This document shows positions 55,003-63,903 of a stretch of 64,000 nucleotides of DNA, piece after piece; the stretch's first letter is position 1; each line of letters opens with the position of its first letter. The position numbers and the translations under genes are program-made. The notes beneath the pieces are model-generated. The model was not told where the DNA came from, made no database searches, and was given only the letters and a program-made list of their open reading frames with translations. The DNA is from Pseudofrankia inefficax (GTDB taxonomy: Bacteria > Actinomycetota > Actinomycetes > Frankiales > Frankiaceae): positions 8,632,601 to 8,696,600 of the forward strand of contig NC_014666.1 in assembly GCF_000166135.1 (NCBI RefSeq), read 5' to 3'.

Positions 55003-55998
55003 GTGTGCTCCTCCCCCGATCGAGCGGAACGTCGTGCCGGCCGCCGAGCAGGGCGGCGCCCCGCTCGGATCGCGGCGGGGGTGCTCGGTGTGCTGGGCCT
55101 GGCCGCGTCGGTCGCGCTGGCCGGTTGCGGCTCGAGCCAGAGCGGCGGGTCCGGTGCCGCGTCCACCGGGAAGCTGCGCGTCGTCGCGACGACGACCCAG
55201 GCCGGCGACTTCAGCCGGTCGATCGGCGGCGGCCTGGTCACCGTCACCCAGCTGATCAAGCCGAATGTCGACCCGCACGACTTCGAGCCGTCGCCCGCCG
55301 ACCTCGACGCGCTCGCGAAGGCCGACGTGCTGGTCACCAACGGCGCCGGGCTGGAGTCGTGGCTGGACGACGCCGTGTCCGCGTCCGGGTTCGAGGGCAC
55401 CCGGGTGGTGATGGCCGACGGCGTACCACTGCGAGCCGGGTCCGGCGCCGAGGCGGGCCAGCACGACCCGCACATCTGGCACGACCCGCGCAACGCGAAG
55501 ATCATGGTGACGGACATCGAGAAGGGCTTCGCGCGCGCCGACCCGGCCCACGCGCCGGCCTTCGAGAAGAGCCTGGCGACGTATCTGGTGGCCCTCGACG
55601 CGCTCGACCGCCACGACGCCGCCGAGATCGCCACGATCCCGGCCAGCCAGCGGCTCCTGGTCACCAACCACGACGCGTTCGGCTACTACACAGCCCGGTA
55701 TGGGATCACCTACGTCGGCTCGATCATTCCGAGCTTCGACACGTCGGCCGAGCTGTCCGGGAAGACGATCCAGGACATCGTCGCCAAGATCCGGAAGACC
55801 GGGGTCAAGGCCGTCTTCTCCGAGTCGTCGCTGCCGCCGAAGACCGCCGAGTCGATCGGGCGCGAGGCCGGAGTGACCGTCATCGCGGGCGAGGACTCGC
55901 TGTACGCCGACTCGCTCGGGCCGGCCGGGTCCGCGGGTGACACCTACCTGAAGGCCGAGCAGCACAACACCGACGTGATCGTGAAGGCCCTCCGGTGA
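55003..55998 (+). CDS. znuA: Zinc ABC transporter substrate-binding lipoprotein
   Basis: A 331-residue cluster A-I metal-binding protein. The lipobox is VALAGC, after a long Arg-rich N-terminus. The metal His residues are in VDPHDFEPSP, DPHIWHDPRNAK and VTNHDAFGYY, and Glu/Asp in AGEDSLYADSLG complete the site; this set is typical of ZnuA/AdcA-type zinc receptors. There is no extended His-rich loop. GTG at 55003 is the best start: the frame is open farther upstream without conserved sequence. First gene of a four-gene operon, overlapping the ATPase by four bases (GTGA). A probable Zur box precedes it. Confidence 0.93.
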   Translation: MCSSPDRAERRAGRRAGRRPARIAAGVLGVLGLAASVALAGCGSSQSGGSGAASTGKLRVVATTTQAGDFSRSIGGGLVTVTQLIKPNVDPHDFEPSPADLDALAKADVLVTNGAGLESWLDDAVSASGFEGTRVVMADGVPLRAGSGAEAGQHDPHIWHDPRNAKIMVTDIEKGFARADPAHAPAFEKSLATYLVALDALDRHDAAEIATIPASQRLLVTNHDAFGYYTARYGITYVGSIIPSFDTSAELSGKTIQDIVAKIRKTGVKAVFSESSLPPKTAESIGREAGVTVIAGEDSLYADSLGPAGSAGDTYLKAEQHNTDVIVKALR

Positions 55999-56918
55999 GC
56001 GCGGCGGTCCCTGGTCCGGTGGCCACCGCTCACCACCACCGGGCAGGCCGGCCGGCAGCGGTCGGTCGCCGACCGCATACCGTGGCCGACATGAGTTCCG
56101 ACGGCCGCCTGGTCGGCGACGCGCCCGCGACGCCGACCCGCCTCGCCGAGCCGGACGAGGGCGGCGGACCGGACGCGCTGGTACTGGCCGAGGCGACCGT
56201 CGCCTACGGCCGCGTCCCCGCGCTGGAGCGGGTCAGGGGCCGGGTACCGGCCGGGCGGACCGTAGCGCTGATCGGCCCGAACGGCGCAGGCAAGTCCACC
56301 CTGATCCGAGCGATCCTCGGGCTGGTCCCGGTGGTCTCGGGTTCGATCACCGTGCTTGGTGAGACACCAGCCAGAGCGCGCCGCGAGGTGGGCTACGTGC
56401 CTCAGGCCGACACCCTGGACGCCGACTTCCCGGTGTCGGTCGGCCAGGTGGTCCTGATGGGCCGCTACCGGCGGATCGGCTGGGTGCGCCGGCCGGGCGC
56501 GGAGGACCGGGCCGCCGCCGCGGCCGCGCTGGACGCGGTCGGTCTCGCCCACCGGGAGAAGGACCGCTTCGGCACGCTGTCCGGCGGGCAGCGCCAGCGG
56601 GTGCTGCTGGCCAGGGCGATCGCGGCCGCGCCGCGGCTGCTGCTGCTGGACGAGCCGTTCAACGGCGTGGACGCCGTCTCCCAGGACGCGCTGCTCGCGG
56701 CGCTCGCGAAGCTGACCGCCACGGGCACCGCCGTCGTCATCTCGACGCACGACCTCGCGCTCGCGCACCTCGCCTGCGACGACGTCTGCCTGCTCAACCG
56801 CCACCAGTTCGCCTTCGGCCCGCCGGCGGCGACCCTGACCCCGGAGCTGCTGCGCGCCACCTACGGCGGCGCCGCCGTCGAGCTCGGCGCGCACGGTGTC
56901 ATCGTGGCCCGCCCGTGA
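55995..56918 (+). CDS. znuC: Zinc ABC transporter ATP-binding protein
   Basis: A 307-residue ATPase. Walker A GPNGAGKST, Q-loop YVPQAD, signature LSGGQRQRVLLARAI, Walker B LLLLDEPFNGVD and H-loop STHD mark the ZnuC/MntB group. It drives zinc import with the two permeases that follow. About 65 residues precede the family core, so the true start may be downstream: the GTG at 55995 overlaps the receptor stop, and an ATG at 56091 is a plausible alternative that would remove the odd His-rich leader. The gene ends overlapping the first permease (GTGA). Confidence 0.93.
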   Translation: MSAAVPGPVATAHHHRAGRPAAVGRRPHTVADMSSDGRLVGDAPATPTRLAEPDEGGGPDALVLAEATVAYGRVPALERVRGRVPAGRTVALIGPNGAGKSTLIRAILGLVPVVSGSITVLGETPARARREVGYVPQADTLDADFPVSVGQVVLMGRYRRIGWVRRPGAEDRAAAAAALDAVGLAHREKDRFGTLSGGQRQRVLLARAIAAAPRLLLLDEPFNGVDAVSQDALLAALAKLTATGTAVVISTHDLALAHLACDDVCLLNRHQFAFGPPAATLTPELLRATYGGAAVELGAHGVIVARP

Positions 56919-57946
56919 CGCTGATCGACCTGCTCACCGCGCCGTTCGAGCGGCCGTACCTGACCAGGGCGCTGATCGAGCTGCTGCTGCTCGGTGGCGT
57001 CGCGGCCGTGGTCGGCGTGTTCGTGCTGCTGCGCCGGCTGGCGTTTCTCACCGACGCGCTTACCCACACCGTGTTCCCCGGGGTCGTCATCGGCTTCCTG
57101 CTGAGCGGGCAGCCCGGGATCTTCCCCGGCGCGCTCGTGGTGGGCTGCCTGTCCGCCGCGCTGTTCACGGTGCTCGCGGCGACCAGGCGGGTCGAGGAGG
57201 ACGCGACGCTCGCGATCCTGCTGACCGGGTTCTTCGCGATCGGCGTCGTGCTGGTCTCGCGCAGGTCGTCCTACACCTCGGATCTGACGGCGTTCCTGTT
57301 CGGCCGGGTGCTGACCGTGCGGTCGCAGGACATCGAGACGACGGCCGTCGTCGCCGCCGTGGTCCTGCTGCTGCTGGTCGCGCTGCGCAAGGAGCTGCTG
57401 CTGGTCGCGTTCGACGCGCAGGCGGCGCAGGCGGCCGGGTACCGGGTCGTCGTGCTGGATCTGGCGCTCAACCTCTCGATCGCGCTCGTCGTCGTCGCCG
57501 CGGTCCGGGCGGTCGGGACGGTGCTGGTGATCGCGCTGATCGTGGTGCCGGCCGCCGCCGCCCGGCTGCTGTCCGACCGGATCCTGGCGATCACCGCGAT
57601 CGCGGCGGCGTTCGGGATGGCCGGCGGCTGGGCCGGTCTGCTGATCAGCTACAAGATCTCCGTCGACCACGGTGTGCGGCTGGCGACCGGCGCGACCGTC
57701 GTGCTGGTCCTCGTCGCCGGCTACCTGCTCGCGCTGGTCGTCGCGTCGATCCGTGCCCGCGCGAGAATCGGGAGGCCGCGCGCGAGCGCGGACGTCCCGG
57801 CCGGTACGGTCCGCGCCCGGCCGGGCCGGCTCTCGCCCGCCGATCCGGCCCACCTGCCGATCGAGGACTGGCGCCATCCCGCGACGGACCAGGCGGCGCG
57901 GGCCGCGGCGCTGACGGTCGATCCCGAGGCGGGGCGAGCACCGTGA
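56915..57946 (+). CDS. znuB: Zinc ABC transporter permease 1
   Basis: A 343-residue ABC-3 family permease: ALIELLLLGGVAAVVGVFVLLRRLAFLTDALTHTVFPGVVIGFLL and later helices with the coupling sequence DAQAAQAAGYRVV (contact with the ATPase). About eight membrane helices. The C-terminal about 75 residues, rich in Arg and Pro, form a cytoplasmic tail. It starts with a GTG overlapping the ATPase stop. A second permease gene follows with another GTGA overlap; the two proteins probably form a heterodimeric channel. Confidence 0.94.
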   Translation: MTLIDLLTAPFERPYLTRALIELLLLGGVAAVVGVFVLLRRLAFLTDALTHTVFPGVVIGFLLSGQPGIFPGALVVGCLSAALFTVLAATRRVEEDATLAILLTGFFAIGVVLVSRRSSYTSDLTAFLFGRVLTVRSQDIETTAVVAAVVLLLLVALRKELLLVAFDAQAAQAAGYRVVVLDLALNLSIALVVVAAVRAVGTVLVIALIVVPAAAARLLSDRILAITAIAAAFGMAGGWAGLLISYKISVDHGVRLATGATVVLVLVAGYLLALVVASIRARARIGRPRASADVPAGTVRARPGRLSPADPAHLPIEDWRHPATDQAARAAALTVDPEAGRAP

Positions 57947-58854
57947 TGCTCTGGCAGACCCTCGGCGACGGGTACACCCGCCGGGCCCTGGCCGAGGCCG
58001 TGCTCGTCGGCCTGCTCTGCGGCGCGGTCGGCGTGCACATCGTGCTGCGCCGGCTGAGCTTCCTCACCGTGGCCCTCACCCACGCGACGTTCCCGGGTGT
58101 CGTGGTCGCCGCGCTGCTCGGGGTACCGCTGGTCCTCGGCGCCGGTGTCTTCGGGCTCGTCATCGTCGGCGTGGTCGCGCTCGTCGCGGGTGCGCGCGGC
58201 GGATCGGCGGGCGCGCTGCCGTCGGCCGCGCCGACCGGCCGCGGTGGCCGGGACGTCTCCAGCGTGACCGGGGTCGTGCTCTCCGGTGGGTTCGCTCTCG
58301 GCGTCGCGTTGATGTCGGCCCAGGACGGGTTCACCAAGGACCTCACGGCGTTCCTGGTCGGCTCGATCCTCACCGTCGACGAGTCGGACCTGGTCGTCAG
58401 CGCGGTGACGGCGGTCCTCGTGCTGGCCGTGCTCGCCGCGCTGCGCAAGGAGCTGCTGCTCGGCGCCTTCGACCCGACGGCGCTGGCCGCCGGCGGCTAC
58501 CCGGCCCGGCGGCTGGATCTGGTCGTGCTCGTCGCGCTCGAGCTGGCGGTGGTCACGACCGTCCCGGCGGTCGGCACGATCATGGCGATCGCGCTGGTCG
58601 TCGGCCCGGCCGCGACCGCGCGGCTGTGGTGCGTGCGGACCGGCCCGATGACGGCGCTCTCGATGGTGCTGGGAGTGTTCGCCGGTGTCGTCGGCCTGGC
58701 GGTGAGCGCCCAGTGGAACATCGCGGCCGGCGGCGCGATCGTGCTGACGGTCACCGCCCTGTTCGCCGGCTCGCTGCTGCTCGCTCCGTGGCTGCGGGCC
58801 GAGGCCAGGACCGCTCAGGCGCCGGCGGCGGCGCAGCTGGCGCAGCGTCCGTAG
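57943..58854 (+). CDS. Zinc ABC transporter permease 2
   Basis: A 303-residue ABC-3 permease related to the first: LVGLLCGAVGVHIVLRRLSFLTVALTHATFPGVVVAALLG, then the coupling segment DPTALAAGGYPARRL. It has several hydrophobic helices and a Gly/Arg-rich cytoplasmic insertion (RGGSAGALPSAAPTGRGGRD). It overlaps the first permease by four bases and ends 40 bases inside the convergent zur gene, so the two transcripts overlap tail to tail. Two different permeases in one metal operon fit TroCD- or SitCD-like importers that use a heterodimer. Confidence 0.92.
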   Translation: MMLWQTLGDGYTRRALAEAVLVGLLCGAVGVHIVLRRLSFLTVALTHATFPGVVVAALLGVPLVLGAGVFGLVIVGVVALVAGARGGSAGALPSAAPTGRGGRDVSSVTGVVLSGGFALGVALMSAQDGFTKDLTAFLVGSILTVDESDLVVSAVTAVLVLAVLAALRKELLLGAFDPTALAAGGYPARRLDLVVLVALELAVVTTVPAVGTIMAIALVVGPAATARLWCVRTGPMTALSMVLGVFAGVVGLAVSAQWNIAAGGAIVLTVTALFAGSLLLAPWLRAEARTAQAPAAAQLAQRP

Positions 58855-59309
58855 ATCTCGACGGTGTGGGCGACGTCCGTGAAGCCCTCGGCCGCGGCGA
58901 CCTGCTCGGTCCAGTGCTCGATCTCGCGCCCGGCGACCTCGACGGTGTGCCCGCAGATCCGGCACACCAGGTGGTGGTGGTGGGTGTCGGTGGCGCACCG
59001 GCGGTAGACGGTCTCGCCGTCGTCGAGGCGCAGCACGTCGACCTCGCCACGATCGGCGAGCACCTGCAGATGCCGGTAGACGGTGGTCAGCCCGACCGGC
59101 TGGCCGTCGGCGCGCAGCCGGGCGTGCAGCTCCTGCGCGCTGGTGAACGCGTTGGTCGCGGCGAGCGCCGCGGAGACGGCGTCGCCCTGCCGGGTCGACC
59201 GCGTCGCGGCGCCTCGGCCGGCCGTGGCCCTGCCGACGGCAGCCGCCGGACCAGGCCCGGTCGCTTCGTCGCTCGCTTGGCTGCGATTCACGGTCGACAC
59301 ACCATCCAC
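58815..59309 (-). CDS. zur: Fur family regulator, probable zinc uptake regulator
   Basis: A 164-residue Fur-family repressor. The N-terminal winged helix includes FTSAQELHARLRADGQPVGLTTVYRHLQVLADRGEVDVLRLDDGETVYRRC. The metal site shows HHHHLVCRICG and the C-terminal GRCASC with its Cys pair, the structural zinc site of the family. Gene position at the 3' end of the zinc importer, convergent with it, supports Zur rather than Fur. It should bind the AT-rich palindrome upstream of the importer and repress when zinc is sufficient. The start is ambiguous: GTG at 59309 has GAGGTGAG before it; GTGs at 59300 and 59291 are other options. Confidence 0.92.
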   Translation of the reverse strand: MDGVSTVNRSQASDEATGPGPAAAVGRATAGRGAATRSTRQGDAVSAALAATNAFTSAQELHARLRADGQPVGLTTVYRHLQVLADRGEVDVLRLDDGETVYRRCATDTHHHHLVCRICGHTVEVAGREIEHWTEQVAAAEGFTDVAHTVEIYGRCASCAAAGA

Positions 59310-59523
59310 TTTCTCACCTCGGCCGCTACGGGGTCCCAGGACGACCGGCACCTGTATACCCGGCGATCGGCCTCCGAGGGCCAAGGCAGTCACGCCCCTC
59401 GGCCCGGAAGCTAACGAGGTGCGCCAATCGACCCTCCCCGTCGGACACTGACGTAACCGGCGATATCGTGCCGACTCGTACGCGCTACTGGCTGACGCCG
59501 GTGACTCAAAGGAGAACAGTCCG

Positions 59524-60330
59524 ATGGCCGTCCCTCGGCTGAGCCTGCGTGCGAAGGCCGACGGGGAACCCAGCGAGCTGTGGAAGCCGTTCGCCCTCGC
59601 CGGCGCCATCCTGATCGCGGTGGCGGGCGTGCTGACGACCTGCGCAGGCCCCAAGCCCGCGGACTCCACGGCGAACAGCGGTGGCAGCTCGTTCGCGGCG
59701 TCAACCGTCAGCAGCGACGCCCTGACCCGTTGGTACGTCGGCACGCAGGCGATCCGACAGCTCATCGCGCTTGACGTCGCAGCCGTGCGCACCGACCTGG
59801 CCGGCCAGAACGGATCGGCCCTGCAGCCGGTCTGCAGTTCGCTCGCCGACGCCGTCACCGAGGCCCGCGCGCTCACCCCCGGCCCGGACAGCGCGGCCCA
59901 GGACCTGTTCGACGGCGGCCTCGACGGCTACGGCAACGGCGTCGCCGCCTGCGGGAACCTGTTCGACGGCACCGCGGCACCCAAGTCCACCATCGAGCAG
60001 CGCATCCGGGACGGGCTGACCAAGGGCGACGCCCAGTGGTCCGCGCTCGCCACCCGGGTCGGGCAGCCCATGGCCACCTTCTCGCCGCCGGCCCCCTCGG
60101 CCGGCGCCACGCCGGCTCCGCCGCCCGCGACACCCTCCGCCACGCCGCGGCCGACGGCCTCCGCCACGACGGTCCGCCGCACCGCCGCGCCCACCACCCC
60201 GGCCGGGGCCACCACCCCACCGCCGCCGCCCGCGAGCAGCCCGCCGCCGTCCGTCACCGCGGTCCCGTCCACCGAGGCGCCGCCCACCCCGACCCCGAGC
60301 GCGACCAAGACAGGGATCCTCGGCGCCTGA
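59524..60330 (+). CDS. Secreted/membrane-anchored protein with Pro/Thr tail
   Basis: A 268-residue protein. A short cytoplasmic N-terminus precedes a transmembrane helix (FALAGAILIAVAGVLTTCAG), which ends in a lipobox-like TTCAG but lacks the upstream signal of a lipoprotein. A soluble domain follows: TRWYVGTQAIRQLIALDVAAVRTDLAGQNG to EARALTPGPDSAAQDLFDGGLDGYGNGVAACGNLFDG, helical, with several Cys. The last about 90 residues are a Pro/Thr/Ala linker (PPPPPASSPPP). I do not recognise the fold. An AAGGAG ribosome-binding site is present. It lies 215 bases from the divergent zur gene, with no evident link to zinc. Confidence 0.82.
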   Translation: MAVPRLSLRAKADGEPSELWKPFALAGAILIAVAGVLTTCAGPKPADSTANSGGSSFAASTVSSDALTRWYVGTQAIRQLIALDVAAVRTDLAGQNGSALQPVCSSLADAVTEARALTPGPDSAAQDLFDGGLDGYGNGVAACGNLFDGTAAPKSTIEQRIRDGLTKGDAQWSALATRVGQPMATFSPPAPSAGATPAPPPATPSATPRPTASATTVRRTAAPTTPAGATTPPPPPASSPPPSVTAVPSTEAPPTPTPSATKTGILGA

Positions 60331-60605
60331 CCCGGAGCGCGACCCGCTGACCGGCGACCGGGCTGCCCGCGCGCCTGGAACCCGGCGGCCCGCTGACCTG
60401 GAGCTCGGCCGATCGCCGGAGGGTGACCGTCATCTCCGCACGAAGCGTGGTGCCTCTGAACGCAGGACCGCTCACAGCGGGTGAATATCGGCGCCCAGAA
60501 TGCGGTGGTACGGGCCCCCAGAACCCCCCTCATCGCGGGTGGTGCCGCCCTACGCAGCCACTGGGCGTGCATAAACCCGTGGACGGCCCGCCTACCCTGG
60601 ATGGC

Positions 60606-61820
60606 ATGGAGTTCACCCAGTCCGACAAGCTCGCCGGCGTCTGTTACGACGTCCGAGGTCCGATCCTCGACGAGGCGACCCGGATGGAGACTGCAGGCCA
60701 GCGGATCCTGAAGCTGAACATTGGGAACCCCGCTCCGTTCGGCTTCTCCACGCCGCCCGAGGTACTCGCCTCCGTGATGGAGAACCTCGCGAGCGCACAG
60801 GGCTACAGCGACTCCAAGGGACTTCCCGCCGCCCGCGCCGCGGTCGTCGACTACCACCGCCGCAAGGGCATCGCCGGCATCGGACCGGACGACGTCTACC
60901 TCGGCAACGGCGTCTCCGAGCTGATCATGATGTCGCTCCAGGCGCTGCTCAACAACGGCGACGAGGTGCTGCTGCCCGCCCCGGACTACCCGCTGTGGAC
61001 GGCCGTCGTCAGCCTCTGCGGCGGCCGGCCGGTGCACTACCTGTGCGACGAGTCCGCGGACTGGGCCCCCGACATCGCGGACGTCGCCGCCAAGATCACC
61101 CCGCGTACCCGGGCGCTCGTGCTGATCAACCCGAACAACCCGACCGGAGCGGTCTACGACCGGGCCACGGTCGAGGCGCTGGTCGAGCTGGCCCGCCAGC
61201 ACAACCTGATGCTCTTCTCGGACGAGATCTACGACCGGGTGCTCTTCGACGACGCCGAGCACGTCTCCACCGCCGCGCTCGCGCCGGACGTGGTGTGCGT
61301 GACCTTCAACGGGCTGTCGAAGTCCTACCTGCTCGCCGGCTTCCGGGCCGGCTGGATGGTCGTGTCCGGCCCGCGCCAGCACGCCAGCAGCTACATCGAG
61401 GGCCTCAACATCCTGGCCAACATGCGGCTGTGCGCGAACGTCCCGGGCCAGTACGCGGTGGTCGCGGCGCTGGCGAACGACGAGGGCGCCGGCAGCCTGG
61501 TGCTCCCGGGCGGCCGGCTGCGCGAGCAGCGCGACACCGTCGTGAAGCTGCTGGCCGACATCCCCGGGGTCTCCTGCGTCCCGCCGCGCGGCGCGCTGTA
61601 CGCGTTCCCGCGGCTGGACCCGGAGGTCTATCCGATCAAGGATGACGAGCGGTTCGTCCTCGACCTGCTGCGGGCGGAGAAGATTCTTCTGGTGCAGGGC
61701 ACCGGGTTCAACTGGCCGAGGCCCGACCACGTCCGGATCGTCACCCTCCCCACCGTCGACGACCTCACCGCCGCGATCGGCCGGATCGACCACTTCCTGT
61801 CGACGTACACGCAGCGCTAG
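60606..61820 (+). CDS. PLP-dependent aminotransferase (alanine-type)
   Basis: A 404-residue class I aminotransferase. The PLP lysine is in NGLSKSYLLAGFRAGW; GNGVSELIMMSLQALLNNGDEVL, APDYPLWTAVVSL, LVLINPNNPTGAVYD and the Asp/Tyr SDEIYDRVL motif surround the cofactor. The YcgA/AlaA-like N-terminus MEFTQSDKLAGVCYDVRGPILDEATRM suits an alanine-pyruvate aminotransferase (AlaA/AspC-like subgroup). It transfers amino groups between alanine or a related amino acid and 2-oxoglutarate. The ATG is clear from the family start. The next gene begins 91 bases later, after the DnaA-box-like cluster. Confidence 0.92.
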   Translation: MEFTQSDKLAGVCYDVRGPILDEATRMETAGQRILKLNIGNPAPFGFSTPPEVLASVMENLASAQGYSDSKGLPAARAAVVDYHRRKGIAGIGPDDVYLGNGVSELIMMSLQALLNNGDEVLLPAPDYPLWTAVVSLCGGRPVHYLCDESADWAPDIADVAAKITPRTRALVLINPNNPTGAVYDRATVEALVELARQHNLMLFSDEIYDRVLFDDAEHVSTAALAPDVVCVTFNGLSKSYLLAGFRAGWMVVSGPRQHASSYIEGLNILANMRLCANVPGQYAVVAALANDEGAGSLVLPGGRLREQRDTVVKLLADIPGVSCVPPRGALYAFPRLDPEVYPIKDDERFVLDLLRAEKILLVQGTGFNWPRPDHVRIVTLPTVDDLTAAIGRIDHFLSTYTQR

Positions 61821-61854
61821 CGAGTCAGGTCCGAGCGGGGCCCCGGACGACCCG

Positions 61855-62087
61855 TCATCCACACTCTGAGGGAGGATTTCCACAGCCGTATGCACTCTGT
61901 GGACAAGGTCTGTGGATAAGCCTCTCTCAACTGTGGATGCCAGCGTCGAGTCGACCAAGGAGCGGCTACCGGGCGTAGCTGGCCCGGTAGCCCCGGATGG
62001 GTCGGCAAACAGCCCTGAGGCCGGGGCCGACCCGCCACCGGCTGACCGCCCGCGGCGCCGGCCGCGTCCCCAGCGCCCTGTGGATAT
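61855..62087. promoter_or_regulatory. Cluster of six DnaA-box-like 9-mers
   Basis: Six copies of TCCACA-type 9-mers lie within 233 bases. On the plus strand: TCATCCACA (61855-61863) and ATTTCCACA (61876-61884). On the minus strand: TTGTCCACA (61898-61906), TTATCCACA (61911-61919), GCATCCACA (61932-61940) and ATATCCACA (62079-62087). Two are exact matches to known DnaA-box forms: the Streptomyces-preferred TTGTCCACA and the E. coli TTATCCACA. The cluster overlaps the start of the membrane-protein gene. No dnaA or dnaN is in the window, so it is not the usual oriC context. Confidence 0.7.
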
Positions 62088-63903
62088 CGCCGTGCCCGCC
62101 GCGTTGGCCGGCGCGGTCGTCGCCGTTCTGGCGGTGCTGCACACCGTGCTGGCCCGGCCGCTCTGGTACGACGAGATCTGGCGGCCGCACTTCCTGTCCG
62201 CGCCGCCGTCGACGTACTGGGCACAGCTCGCGCACGCGAACACCCCGTCGGCGCTCGGCTGGGCGGTGCTCGTCCGCCTCGTCGGGGACGTCGCCGGGTG
62301 GCACGCCTGGGCCCTGCGGGTTCCCGAACTCGTGGCGCTGGTGGCGCTGCCGGTCGTCACGTACGCGTTCATCCGCCGCTTCGCCGGGCCGGTCGCGGCC
62401 GGCCTCGCGGGGGCGAGCCTCGGGCTGTCCGGGGTGGTCGTCGACCTCGGTACCCAGCTCAAGCCGTACAGCGTCGAGGCGCTGGCCTCCGTCGTCATCG
62501 TCTGGCTGTGGCTGAAGGCGCCGAGCACCGCCACGTGGGGCCCACGGCTCGGCTGGCGCACCGCCGCCGGACTGGTCGCGTTGTTCTCTGTGCCGGCGGC
62601 GCTCCTGATCATCCCGCTGGCCGCCGTCGACGTGGGGACCGCGGGCTACGGCTATCGCTACGGCAGCTGGCGGGTCGGCTGGCGCCACCGGCTTTGGGCC
62701 GGCGCCACCGCTGCGCCGGCGGTCGTGATCTGCGGGCTGCACACGTGGCTGTTCATCGGCCACCAGTCGAGCCAGCGGGCCAGCCAGTTCTGGAACACCC
62801 AGTTCCTTGCCGGCCGCGGCCCGCTGGGCGGCCTGCGGTTCGTCGGCGGGGAGCTGGTCCGGATCTTCGGGGGCGCTCCGACCGGCGTCGACCGCTACGA
62901 CCCGAACCTCGTGCACCCGGCCACCGACGCGACCTTCGCCGCGGCCTGGCTGCTCGCCCCCGCCGCCGCCGTGGCCTTCCTCGTCGGCGCGGCAGCGCTG
63001 GTCCGCGGCAGCACGATCAGCCGGACGGTCCTCGGCATCGGCGGCGCGCACCGCCCGTCCGATCGGCCGGCGACGGCGGACGACGGTGGCTACGTGGTCG
63101 CGGCCGTGCTCGGCGCGCTCGCGCTCGCCCTGGTCGCCAGCGCCGGGCGCTACTGGCCGTTCGGCGCCAACCGCACGAACCTGTTCCTCGTTCCGCTGCT
63201 GGTCACGGTCGTCGCCACCGGTGCCGACCGCCTTGGCCGACGCGCGTTGGCCGACCACCCGCTGGCCCGGCTGGCCCACGTCCGGCGACGGGCCTCGACG
63301 GCTGGCCGGCTCGGCCTGGGCTGGCTCGTCCGGGGCTGCCGGCTGGCCGCGGCCGGCTGGTCTCGGCTCGGACGGCCCGGCCGCGAGATCGCCCGGGTCG
63401 CGCTGGTCGCCGTCCTGGTCGTGCTCGCGGCAGCGCCGGTCGCTTCGGCGAGCGCGCTGGCGCCACTGTGGCGGGACCGCGCCGAGATCCGCCCGGTGGC
63501 GCTCATGGTCGACGCGACGACGCAGGCCCGTCGGCTCTACCGCCCTGGCGACGTCGTCGTGGTCGGCGGCCGGCTCGCCCGGTCCGGCTGGCTGTACGCC
63601 ATGGACGTCAGCGCGGACCGGCCCTTCCTGGCGTCGCCGGCGGAGCCGCCTGGGCGGGTCGGGCCACGAGTGCCCACCGGTGCCACGGTGTTCCTCACCG
63701 CCGTCGGCAGGGGCGAGGCCCTGGCCGCGCTGGCTGGACGGTCTGGGCCAAGGCCGGTCCGGCTGCTGCTGTTCGTCCTCGTCTACGACCGCGCGGGCAC
63801 GGCCGGCGAGCTCGCAAGCCTGCGCACCGCCGGCTGGTGCGCCACCCAGACCTTCGACTACCCCGGCACCGGCTCCCTGCGCGTCCTCACCCGCTGCGCG
63901 TAG
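61912..63903 (+). CDS. GT-C fold-like multi-pass membrane protein
   Basis: A protein of up to 663 residues with about ten or more membrane helices. After a disordered, Pro/Arg-rich N-terminus (about 1-60), the first helix is followed by ARPLWYDEIWRPHFLSAPPSTYW. The acidic YDEIW pair after helix one is a common feature of GT-C glycosyltransferases of the ArnT/PMT type that use lipid-linked sugars. The C-terminal soluble segment (RYRPGDVVVVGGRLARSGWLYAMDVSADRPF) is extracytoplasmic. Enzymatic activity is inference; it might add sugars to cell-envelope polymers. The start is uncertain: the GTG codons at 61912 and 61933 lie within DnaA-box-like sequences, and no strong ribosome-binding site is seen. 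Confidence 0.78.
   Translation: MDKPLSTVDASVESTKERLPGVAGPVAPDGSANSPEAGADPPPADRPRRRPRPQRPVDIAVPAALAGAVVAVLAVLHTVLARPLWYDEIWRPHFLSAPPSTYWAQLAHANTPSALGWAVLVRLVGDVAGWHAWALRVPELVALVALPVVTYAFIRRFAGPVAAGLAGASLGLSGVVVDLGTQLKPYSVEALASVVIVWLWLKAPSTATWGPRLGWRTAAGLVALFSVPAALLIIPLAAVDVGTAGYGYRYGSWRVGWRHRLWAGATAAPAVVICGLHTWLFIGHQSSQRASQFWNTQFLAGRGPLGGLRFVGGELVRIFGGAPTGVDRYDPNLVHPATDATFAAAWLLAPAAAVAFLVGAAALVRGSTISRTVLGIGGAHRPSDRPATADDGGYVVAAVLGALALALVASAGRYWPFGANRTNLFLVPLLVTVVATGADRLGRRALADHPLARLAHVRRRASTAGRLGLGWLVRGCRLAAAGWSRLGRPGREIARVALVAVLVVLAAAPVASASALAPLWRDRAEIRPVALMVDATTQARRLYRPGDVVVVGGRLARSGWLYAMDVSADRPFLASPAEPPGRVGPRVPTGATVFLTAVGRGEALAALAGRSGPRPVRLLLFVLVYDRAGTAGELASLRTAGWCATQTFDYPGTGSLRVLTRCA

Noticed and set aside
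59928-62612. Minus-strand open frame of 894 residues spanning several genes
   Set aside because: It runs antisense through the aminotransferase, whose plus-strand PLP motifs are unambiguous.
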